From NCBI GenBank assembly GCA_013115145.1, contig JAAPAO010000095.1, forward strand, positions 16,005 to 80,004: 64,000 bases of DNA, given 5' to 3'. Shown here one piece after another: positions 21,090 to 31,100 of the stretch. The position numbers were made by a program, and so were the translations under genes. Source of the stretch: Perkinsus chesapeaki. Its lineage: Eukaryota; Perkinsozoa; Perkinsida; Perkinsidae. Every line of letters starts with the position of its first letter. Within the stretch, counting starts at the first letter, position 1. The notes under the pieces are model-generated. The model saw nothing but the letters and a program-made list of their open reading frames with translations. It searched no databases and was not told where the DNA came from.

Positions 21090-22542
21090 AGACAAGTATC
21101 CAGCAGCCATTTTAGAATGTCAGTCAGTTACTGATCACACAGGAAGTCCATTATGCAGTAGTTCATCATTGTCAATACATTTTACAATTTATCGTATCTC
21201 ATCATTACCGCCGAGGTTGTACAACAACCAAGACTGTTCCTTATGTTGTGTATCACTTAACAGTTCCTTCTTGTGATGTTACACAAGTATCTAGAGAGAT
21301 TACCATGTCTTGAGTTCTAACAGTTGTAACAAGAATCCGTTGACTCCGAGGCCAATACGCGACAAAGATTGATGAAACGAAGAGTGGTATGATACTACCG
21401 ACTACGAGCTTTCATGACGAGCGCTGCTAATAGTCAGAATACGGAGAATGCCATGGCGGATGAAGCTTAAGAATGGTCGAGTTTTTGATGCAACTACGTT
21501 AGTCCATCTTCCACATGCAACAATCCTCCTGCAGCGACTCCTTGGTAGTGACCGTCTCACACAAAGCGACGCGCCGGGAAGTTGCGGGGAGCGGCGCGTG
21601 ATCTAGAAGCGTCACGTCTTGGTGTCACCGTGAGACGTATTGAAAAAGGCTAATAGAAATTGCTACGGCAACTGTTGGGACCAACCGTGTCAACTACACT
21701 ATTTCAGTCTCCTCTTTTACCGACTAGCCCTTCATGTATCACATCCTAACTCTTCTACTTGCCGCGTATGCAGCTGCTCAAGACCTCTATGATGACAAGA
21801 CTATTCTTTCGGTTACTTCTGATGATTCCCTGGTTGACATCCGTACCATCCCAGATCTTCTTGCTCGTGCTGGCCAACAAGGAAACCCGAAGATCGCCAC
21901 CTTTCTCTCCAACGCTCGCATCGAGACGTTGAAGTTTGCCCAGTGTCAAATTGCTCATACTACTATTAGCTCGGTGACTAATGATGAGCTCTGCGAATAC
22001 TTGCATGAAGCTGGACGGCATCTACCAGGACTCGTGGTGACATGTACTAGAAACATCGGTGGCGAGGAGGCCAATGTTCGTGATGAGCTCCACGTTAATG
22101 ACCCACAAGCAATACGACAGAGCCAGCTGGCCCGTATGAGAATGGGTGAGGTCTGGCAACTTCTCCAGGAGTATCCTCGCAGAGAAGTTAAAGTGGCTGT
22201 TCTTGATCACGGTGTAAACTTTACTGACCCAGACCTGGCACCTTTGAGGGGATCCTCCGTAACAAGCGATGGAAAGGATATCTATGGCGGCTGGAACCTT
22301 ATAAATGACGATTCAGTCCTTACTCCAGGTGATGGTCATGGCCAGCGAGTGAGTCTCGTGCTCGCAGCGAAAGGGAATAATTCTGCCGGCATGGTTGGCG
22401 TTGCTCCTGACCATGTGCAATTGGTATCTTTACAGGTGTGCGGTATAAAAGGCTGTCCTGTTGATCTTCTAGTAAAAGCTATCGATATGGCAATAGATAT
22501 CTATGTCTCTGCGGTATTTCACACGTGATCTCAACTCCACCG
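21089..22542 (+). repeat. Segmental duplication, copy A (degraded)
   Basis: This stretch is nearly identical to 25582-27052 at a constant offset of 4493 bp, until a 17-nt deletion near 22512. It begins right at the stop codon of the glycosyltransferase and covers about 645 bp of 5' flank plus the 5' part of the subtilisin gene. Only scattered substitutions separate the copies, so the duplication is recent. Confidence 0.95.
21734..22542 (+). pseudogene. Subtilisin-like protease, truncated copy
   Basis: The first 258 or so codons match the intact gene at 26227 almost exactly, including the signal peptide, the catalytic Asp motif VLDHGVNF and the His motif GDGHGQRV. A 17-nt deletion between two GATATC hexamers near 22500 then shifts the frame, which closes at TGA 22526-22528. 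Similarity to the intact gene stops at 22542, so the oxyanion Asn and catalytic Ser regions are absent. The remaining frame would give 264 aa without protease activity. It could still be transcribed from its intact upstream region; no evidence either way. Confidence 0.92.
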
Positions 22543-22870
22543 TTATTCAGTCCCTTCCCTGATTGCTGCGTTAGGCTCTCTATTTTTCTTTGGAGTGGCC
22601 TACTACATGGCTGTAATATCTCACCGACGTAAAAGAGGTCTCATCAGCTCAATAGTAATGCGCTCTTCTAACCTAGATAATCCCTCTATTTAACGATGTC
22701 ATCGATCAGTGCCATTTCAGGCAGCGTTTGTGGGCCGTGGATCAGCGGCGTGCTGTACGATGACGATCCCCATTAGCACGCTTACCCTATTCTCTACGCA
22801 ATTCTGGCAATTCCATTGACTGGAGCCGTATCATGTAGGAAAGAGTCCGTATCGATCTTCAGGGTGTGCG
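22543..22870 (+). pseudogene. MFS transporter 3' remnant
   Basis: Directly after the breakpoint of the truncated subtilisin, the frames read GSLFFFGVAYYMAV, RKRGLISSIVMRSSN and ISGVLYDDDP. These correspond to GIAYFIN, GRRGLVSSFVMTSSN and VSGVLYDADP in the last part of the MFS gene at 23198-25146. Stop codons and frame changes interrupt it, and the divergence is much greater than between the two subtilisin copies. Confidence 0.8.
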
Positions 22871-23197
22871 AACCTATAGCTTAAGGTCATCCAATCATTT
22901 TTGTCCTCGAGGGCTGCGTGTCTGTGTCATGCGGCTGTTATGTTGGTCCGTTATCCCAACTTATTAATATTCCTGGCTATTTCAGGTATTGTTATCCATC
23001 GAACAGTGCGTTCTTCCGTGAGACACCACTAACGAATGACTCGTCTTTCGCGGCTCTTCGTAGCAGCAGTGTTTTTAGGTTTAGTCTGTTCAAGCTCACT
23101 CTCCCCACATAAAAAGAGTCCACGTCTCATGTATTTCGATGTTATGTTCTTCATAGGCTATTAGCTCATCATGTTCAGCGTTCTCATTATTATCACT

Positions 23198-25146
23198 ATG
23201 CTGGATACCCACAAAGGTCCTTTACCCATTGAGGAATATTATTCCCTTGCTCATTGGCAAAGGTTTCGTTATAGTATTATCCATCATCCGAGAAGAGTAG
23301 CAGAGGTAACACTGCTATATATAGCGGTTTTTGTTGAGTGGATGGGTTTAACCCTAGTAGCTCCATTAACTCCATGGTGAGGTTCTCTCTCTTCCTTCTC
23401 TACTCATCATTATCAAGGTTCATCCAGCGCCTGAGCCCAGACATGGATCCGGGTAAGGCAGCGTCAACGATGCTAGCTGCATACGCTGCTGGAACTACTA
23501 TAGGATCTCTTGTATCTGGTTCAATATCTGACAAGTGAGTAGCAGGATACGTTCTGACCTCTTCGAATCTCATTAGGGTTGGACGTCGCCCTGTCTTCTT
23601 GACTGGCCTGTTTCTGTATGCTGTTTCATATTTCCTTGCCGCTAATGCATGGGATCTTGCCAGCTTTGCTGGCTTTCGCGCTCTTGCCGGCTTCTCTGCA
23701 GGTATGCCTCGGAATCCCTCGTCCGTTGTACAATTGCTATGGTCTCAGGCACCCGACCAGTTTTTATGGCTTTTTTAGGGGATACTTGCCATCCCAAAGA
23801 CTTGACGTTCTATGGTATGCTTTTGTCGGTAGCAGTTAATGGTGGCATGTGCATTGGGCCGATTCTAGGTTGGTTAGTGTTTTGTCTAAAGGTGTATGTA
23901 ACTTCAGGTGGTGCCCTTGCTCTCTTCAACCTCACTTTTCCGCTTTACCTTTTTGGTGCCATAGCTTCCCTTATATTTGTATTGTTGTTATTCGTCCTAC
24001 GAGAATCACGACGGCCAGTTAATAAGAATGATCAAGCAGACTGTTTGAAAGGTAAGGGTCACTGAAAATCCATTAAAACTTCTTCCTTTTCAGGTCCTCC
24101 AGTCCGCGAAGAACGTAATAAATGGATGGTACCTACAATCATCTGTCTGGCGCTTATATCGTTCTCTATTCAGTGAGTCATAATAATATCGTCCAATACC
24201 TCATTAGACTTGCTTCTCTATTCTATAGCTGTGATTGTCTTAACTTTAGGTACCTCTTTACAGGTTGGTCCACGGTGTTTGGCGTCCTCGGAGTTGAAAG
24301 ATATAATCTTAACTCAGCTGAGAATGGGTTGGTATTTGGTATTGCTGGAATTTGTATGATATTAGTTAGTTTGTTATATGTTCCGCTGACAAGTAAGAGT
24401 AGCTTACCAGTTGCCAACTCCTATACTGTTACTATTAGGATACGTACTTAATCCAGCTTTAACGGGTGCAGTTGGAATGGCTATTTCTACTCTTTTGGTC
24501 ATTGAACCTTTCCTCTATAACATATACTGGGCCACGGCTGTTGGCACAGTTGTGGGAATTGGATGTAAGTAGGCGTTGCTCCATATTTTCAGTCGGTATG
24601 TATAGAATATTAATCGAACTTTTCAACTTATCCGACTGCCCAACAGTAGCGGGATGCTTTCGAGCGCACATCACCGCGGAAGCCATACTGTATTTAGTGG
24701 TCTGGCTCATTGTCTCTTCCCACAACAGTGACGACTTTCTCAATATGGGCCGCGATGTTTAACGGGTTATTCAAGATGGCCAATTAGTGGGTTCCGATTA
24801 TCAGGTTGTCTTCTCTTTTCTGGTATCGCTTATTTCATCAATACAATTGCCCCAGCAGGACGAAGAGGGCTTGTGAGTTCTTTTGTTATGACATCATCTA
24901 ACATCGGTAGGACATCGGTGAACGCTCCTTTAGGTCTTGCCTCAGGTGGAATAATCGGTCCGATTGTGAGCGGTGTACTGTATGACGCCGATCCAGAACG
25001 GAGGGCTTACCCTTTCTATGTGTTTCTGGGGTGCTCACTCTTAGCTCTGATACTTTGTAAGTTGTCATATTGACATTCAATCCCATTCTGCATTCCTAGG
25101 TATGGTCGTTGACCGTGGACTCAAATACACTGAATCACATCGTTAG
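23198..25146 (+). CDS. Major facilitator superfamily transporter
   Basis: About ten exons with short introns encode a twelve-helix-type transporter. Exon 1 (from ATG 23198; an in-frame ATG also occurs at 23171) has LLYIAVFVEWMGLTLVAP. Later exons give AAYAAGTTIGSLVSG, then the diagnostic loop motif ISDKVGRRPVF (G-x-L/S-D-x-x-GRR), split by an intron 23536-23577. Next come TRPVFMAFLGDT, a hydrophilic central loop with LRESRRPVNKNDQ, ATAVGTVVGIG, GRRGLVSSFVMTSSNIGRT and GPIVSGVLYDADPERRAYPF, before TAG 25144-25146. The layout resembles the TetA/drug:H+ antiporter-like MFS groups, but the substrate is unknown. It sits between two subtilisin copies, and a decayed MFS 3' end lies upstream. Confidence 0.83.
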
Positions 25147-25581
25147 TGAAACCAAGACTGAAAGGATGTGTTTAGCTGTTAGCGACTACGTTTGCTTTCA
25201 TTCCTAATTCCGCTTATGATCCTACCAATATCGTCATTTGTTGTTCGCATCGCCGAGTTGTCGGTCTTGATGCTGTATTCTTAGATCCGCGATACCTTGC
25301 CGTGCTGTCTTACGCGGGTCGTACTACTTATTACCATAAAAGCATTATGTTTGACATAATGTACGAAACTTCTTCTGGGTATCCAAATTCTCACGTACAA
25401 CTCCAGAATTGTGTTGTAATCTCAAGGATATTGAGCTAACGGTCAGCCTGTCAGGAAGATGCCGGAAGTATTGCCCCCATAAATCTCGTATGTCGAGTTC
25501 ATTCACTGATTGGATCAGAGGGGCTTTCAACTTGAAAGTTTCAAGCGACTTACTAGACATTTGAGCTGCTTATTAGCTGCG
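25147..25581. other. Spacer downstream of MFS gene
   Basis: I see no gene here. It ends where the second copy of the subtilisin duplication begins. Confidence 0.5.
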
Positions 25582-27052
25582 GAGACAAGTATTCAGCAGC
25601 CATTTTCGAATGTCAGTCAGTTACTGATCACACAGGAAGTCCATTATGCAGTAGTTCATCATTGTCAATACATTTTACAATTTATCGTATCTCATCATTA
25701 CCGCCGAGGTTGTACAACAACCAAGACTGTTCCTTATGTTGTGTATCACTTAACAGTTCCTTCTTGTGATGTTACACAAGTATCTAGAGAGATTACCATG
25801 TCTTGAGTTCTAACAGTTGTAACAATAACTCGTTGACTCCGAGGCCAATACGCGAGAAAGATTGATAAAACGAAGAGTGGTATGATACTACCGACTACGA
25901 GCTTTCATGACGAGCGCTGCTAATAGTCAGAATACGGAGAATGCCATGGCGGATGAAGCTTAAGAATGGTCGAGTTTTTGATGCAACTACGTTAGTCCAT
26001 CTTCGACATGCAACAATGCTCCTGCAGCGACTCCTTGGTAGTGACCGTCTCACACAAAGCGACGTGCCGGGAAGTTGCGTGGAGCGGCGCGTGACCTAGA
26101 AGCGTCACGTCTTGGTGTCACCGCGAGACGTATTGAAAAAGGCTAATAGAAATTGCTGCGGCAACTGTTGGGACCAACCGTGTCAACTACACTATTTCAG
26201 TCTCCTCTTTTACCGACTAGCCCTTCATGTATCACATCCTAACTCTTCTACTTGCCGCGTATGCAGCTGCTCAAGACCTCTATGATGACAAGACTATTCT
26301 TTCGGTTACTTCTGATGATTCCCTGGTTGACATCCGTACCATCCCAGATCTTCTTGCTCGTGCTGGCCAACAAGGAAACCCGAAGATCGCCACCTTTCTC
26401 TCCAACGCTCGCATCGAGACGTTGAAGTTTGCCCAGTGTCAAATTGCTCATACTACTATTAGCTCGGTGACTAATGATGAGCTCTGCGAGTACTTGCATG
26501 AAGCTGGACGACATCTACCAGAACTCGTGGTGACATGCACTAGAAACATCGCTGGTGAGGTGGCCAATGTTCGTGATGAGCTCCATGTTAATGACCCACA
26601 AGCAATACGACAGAGCCAGCTGGTCCGTATGAGAATGGGTGAGGTCTGGCAACTTCTCCAGGAGTATCCTCGCAGAGAAGTTAAAGTGGCTGTTCTTGAT
26701 CACGGTGTAAACTTTACTGACCCAGACCTGGCACCTTTGAGGGGATCCTCCGTAACAAGCGATGGAAAGGTTATCTCTGGCGGCTGGAACCTTATAAATG
26801 ACGATTCAGTCCTTACCCCAGGTGATGGTCATGGCCAGCGAGTGAGTCTCGTGCTCGCAGCGAAAGGGAATAATTCTGCCGGCATGGTTGGCGTTGCTCC
26901 AGACCATGTGCAATTGGTATCTTTACAAGTGTGCGGTAAGAAAGGCTGCCCCGTTGATCTTCTAGTGAAAGCTATCGATATGGCAATAGATATCAGAGTT
27001 GGTGTGATATCTATGTCTCTGCGGTATTTCACACGTGATCTCAACTCCACCG
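25582..27052 (+). repeat. Segmental duplication, copy B (complete)
   Basis: Counterpart of 21089-22542. The 645-bp 5' flank of the subtilisin gene is preserved in both copies almost base for base, so both would carry the same promoter. Confidence 0.95.
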
Positions 27053-27561
27053 AGTTCTCCCTCCTCCGCGCAGTACTCAGAAGAGCTCAGGAGCACAATG
27101 TTCTACTAGTTTCTGCAGCCGGCAACGAGAATATTGATGCCCATGAGTGTTACCCTTGCGCGTATGGAGGCCCTAACGCCATATGCGTGGCTGGACTAAG
27201 TGACGATGTGACCTATAATCTTTCAGAGCGTTCGAACTTTGGGGACATGGTTGACATCGCTGCTTTTGGCGAGCTCGTCTACGTTGGAGAGGATAGATTC
27301 GGGTATCCTAATTATCAGTCTGGTACATCTTATGCTGCTCCAATGGTAAGCGCTGCGGCTGCCATACTATTATCGTTGGGAGCCGAGCCATCCTCGGTCA
27401 AACGTACACTCTTGGCTGATGCTGACCAATTCGAAACTGCTGGTAAACCCCTAAGACCTGGTGGTGGTGCTTTAAATATCTTATCGTCAGTCGAGAGAGT
27501 CATTAGTATGAATAACCTTCGTCCTATTGCTACACCGGGAAATCTTCGTTATCGTTTATAA
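26227..27561 (+). CDS. Secreted subtilisin-like serine protease (S8)
   Basis: A single 444-aa exon. A signal peptide (MYHILTLLLAAYAAAQ) leads into an N-terminal prodomain-like region of about 130 aa. The S8 catalytic series follows in order: Asp in VKVAVLDHGVNFTDPDL, His in GDGHGQRVSLVLAA (the usual HGTxVAG is altered to HGQRVSL), the oxyanion Asn in VLLVSAAGNEN and Ser in SGTSYAAPMVSAAAA. All four key residues are present, so it should be active. It probably matures by autocleavage and acts outside the cell. Cys pairs (QVCGKKGC, ECYPC) suggest disulphides. It ends 15 kb before the Ca2+ channel block and has a damaged twin 4.5 kb upstream. No intron was found. Confidence 0.93.
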   Translation: MYHILTLLLAAYAAAQDLYDDKTILSVTSDDSLVDIRTIPDLLARAGQQGNPKIATFLSNARIETLKFAQCQIAHTTISSVTNDELCEYLHEAGRHLPELVVTCTRNIAGEVANVRDELHVNDPQAIRQSQLVRMRMGEVWQLLQEYPRREVKVAVLDHGVNFTDPDLAPLRGSSVTSDGKVISGGWNLINDDSVLTPGDGHGQRVSLVLAAKGNNSAGMVGVAPDHVQLVSLQVCGKKGCPVDLLVKAIDMAIDIRVGVISMSLRYFTRDLNSTEFSLLRAVLRRAQEHNVLLVSAAGNENIDAHECYPCAYGGPNAICVAGLSDDVTYNLSERSNFGDMVDIAAFGELVYVGEDRFGYPNYQSGTSYAAPMVSAAAAILLSLGAEPSSVKRTLLADADQFETAGKPLRPGGGALNILSSVERVISMNNLRPIATPGNLRYRL

Positions 27562-28166
27562 TCGTCCCCCGTGGAATCCAGCAAAGTTTTGGCTTCCTTT
27601 GTTCACTTAAAAGCAGAATCTGCTCGCTCGGCTGTCTCACGGCATGCTGTTGCACTTTCGACAAAACCATCGTTGCTCCAATATTCTGCTTCCAATTATT
27701 TTGAGTTTTATTCGTATAACGGATTTCAACACAAGTTCTTAAAGTGGAACTGATCTATCTCGTTTCACGGCATACTGCTTCGCTTCAGCAATTTCCAATG
27801 CTTTGCGTTCATGTTTAACAGACGTTAGTTACCTTTAATCTCGGTTCATAAAGAACGCGTACGAGTGTTTGTGTGCTTTCAAGCTGAATGATACCTCTTC
27901 TATCGCTTACCTTCCGTACTCGAAACATAACTACTTGATAACACAAACTTATGCATATCTCTCAATTGTACTCCAGCGATAGCAAATAGAAACAAATCAA
28001 CTTACCACAATACACTAGTTCATAACGATAATGAAACAGGCAGTGTAAGTGTGGGAACACAAGCTTAAATCTTACATTCAGCTGCAAATGGAGAATAAGG
28101 TAGCTCCGAGACAATAGGCATCCTAAAGAACGCATAACATGTATAAGATGATAAACAAGTATTACC
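27562..28166. other. Convergent intergenic region
   Basis: This stretch lies between the 3' ends of the subtilisin (+) and Piezo (-). I see no gene in it. Confidence 0.5.
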
Positions 28167-31100
28167 TCAACCCACTGACTGCACAGAAACTTTATCTGCT
28201 GCACCATATCCAAGGGTACGATCACACTCTTGATCCATAGCAGGGAGGGAGTTAGTTGATCGAGCCCGCGGTCGCATGGGGACTTCTGCGCTACCAGCCA
28301 GATTTGCTGGCATCAAGCCAGCGTTGGCCTCAGTATTCTGCCTCGCCTCCTCATTGCCATCGTTGGCCTCAGTATTCTGCCTCGCCTCCTCATTGCCAGC
28401 GTTGGCATCAGTATTCGGGTGCTCATTGGATGATTGAGAGCCTGGTGGGGGAGGATGATTATCTAGCGGCCCCAACAAATCGGGATATGGTGGTTGATCA
28501 GTCCTGTGGGCTCCGTAGCCAGTAAGATCAGCCCCACCAACGGCTATAAGAGTCTCGGGAGATCTCAATATCTTAACAAGGCAGTTGTACATAGTAAATT
28601 CTCGGCGCATATCACCATACACCTGAGCAATCGCCACACCTCCAATGAGATCGAGTAGCTCCTGAGGGTTGGGGATCTCCGAATAGATGACCTTCTGGGA
28701 CGAGTCTTGGAACATCACACGAATAAACTGCCCAATAGCGTAGATAATTGTGACGTAGAAGCCCAAAATACCGAGAGACAGGAAACCACCAACTTCATTA
28801 CCACCAAAAACTTTGTCCAACATCAGAGTAAAACTAACACCATCAAAGCCGGAGTTTTCCGACCCAGAGCACACCACGCCTCCTCCTCCTCCAGGGCACG
28901 AGTCATATTGCGTACTGCCCATAGAAGCGAAAGGGTTTCCCTGTGAGCCACTGATGGAAGCCTCTAGGGAATACCACATGGTCGGGTCACTGAGGTAGCT
29001 ATTCCACGTGGCAGTGTTAGTGGTATCGATATGGATCACAGATGGACCGAAGTTAGGGAATAAAACTCGACTTGCCGGGTTTTCTACGACCGTACTTATG
29101 CTCTTTCTGAAATCCTCGAAATCGAGTGGGTAAGATCCCATCGAACAGTCGTCACATAAATTGCCGCTCGTTGGTACAACACTGGCATCACAGCCGCATA
29201 AGCCCATATCAAACTCGCCAGAGGAGGTGTAACCAACGCTATTAGAGCGCGACCAAGATACTGACAACTTCATTTCAACCCTAAGATTCTCAGCCAGACT
29301 ATCAGCACCCAATAAGTCAACGATTGACTTAACCTTATTGGGGCTCGCTTGTATCATTGAGGAGCTACCAAGTGGAAAGGTGATGTTTTGAACAGCAGCT
29401 TCGGTACTAACGCCCGGCTGAGTCTGTAAAAACTTCGTTGCCGCCGAGCCTGTAACAAGCCTAGAGTGCAGTATCGGGGCAGAATAGAGATCCTGGAATA
29501 TATAATAGGGAGACTCGCAGTCCCCTGCGCAGGTCTGGATATTCAACGACACCTTCATGGAAGCTTCGGTCACATAAGCATTCTTCGAGAACGGCGAAAA
29601 AGTGGAGAATATCATAATCGGTAAGACAATGATGATAACGAGGATGATTGTTAGGCCACAACCCGACATGCATTTCTCCCACCAGAACTTCTTGCGCTCT
29701 GCTGGCCAGTTCTCTCGGCGGTCATCCATCTCTTGCGACACATCCCAGAAGTTGTTGTGTGCGTCCTCCAAAAGGAAGTATTGTGAGAGGTCCAAAGACG
29801 TCGGCGTTACAGTCCAGTCGACTGTTGTTCGGACTTCCTGTAGGAAGGGGATGACTTTATAAATAGAGAAGGCGTAACCAGCTACAGTGTTGCGAATCGC
29901 ATTCCAGGACTTTGCCGGCCTCAGCGAATCATACCATATGCGAGGCACACCATCACGCAGCTGCTTTAGGGACACCACCAAATACTGTACGAATACGAGA
30001 TAGTATATCGACATGGCCCAGTTTTGAACAACTGGGGTGAAGGCTGAGGCATCGTTATTCGGTACCAGATTACACAGTATTGTAATATGAAGGGCGAGTA
30101 TTATAGCGATTAAAAGTATAACACGAAAGATGAACCACCCCATAGCAGTTCGAGTGGTCTTTCTCTTCACAGAGTCTCGGCACAGGTCTATAGATGTATC
30201 GTTCAGATTGTCCCCCGCAGTGAAAGGAGTATCTACGTGAGACAAATCAACATCGATAGTGCCCGTATCACTCATGCAGCTTGCACGGTAATAGGCTCGG
30301 TCGAGCACGATCAACACCAAGTGGCTTATCATTAAGACCGCGAGTGATGCCGAGAACTTGTTGGATTTGAGCGCACCGAGAACATCCTCACCGGTATCAC
30401 CCGACATCTGGTGGTAAGTCAAAATACACCATACCCATAGAAATAGAGCCAACAGAAACATCGGAATGTAGTAGTCACAGCCAACCTTGTGCGCAGCAAA
30501 TGGATCTATATAATCGAAGATCTTAGCCAGCCAGTCGGTTCGGCGTGACCCCGCAATCGCGATGGGCAGAGCCTCTTGTTCATAGTGAGTGAGCCTCAGA
30601 GTCTCGTTATTAGCATACACTGCCTGGGCCAGCCAACGCATTCGCCGATAACCATCGATAAGCTTACTAACTCCAACTAGATCACTAGACCAAACGGGAA
30701 CACATCGTCCTTGAACGTCTTCGTCACACATGTAACGGGAAGTCGCGTATCGACTTAACTCAGCATAGCCCACTGAGGTCAAAGGGACACCGTCAAGGTC
30801 GACGAAGGAGCCTATCGAGGTGGATGTTGCACTTATGTAGTCCGAGTCACTAACTGACGATGAGCCCAAAGACTGGAACACTGTAGTGGTACGCCGCATA
30901 GGGACATCGTCCCCGCAGGTTAAAAGGCCGGCCCCCTCGCTAGTGTCCACTGGTGCAGGGTTCATCTCATGCTCGACATCCTCCAAGGAGTCGGGGTCGA
31001 ATACACCCATGTAATCACGTGGGACCAAGATGGCTGAAGATTCCTTATGGGGATCGGCGACCTCAACAAAGTCCCAGAGTCCACACAGCTGCAGGGACCA

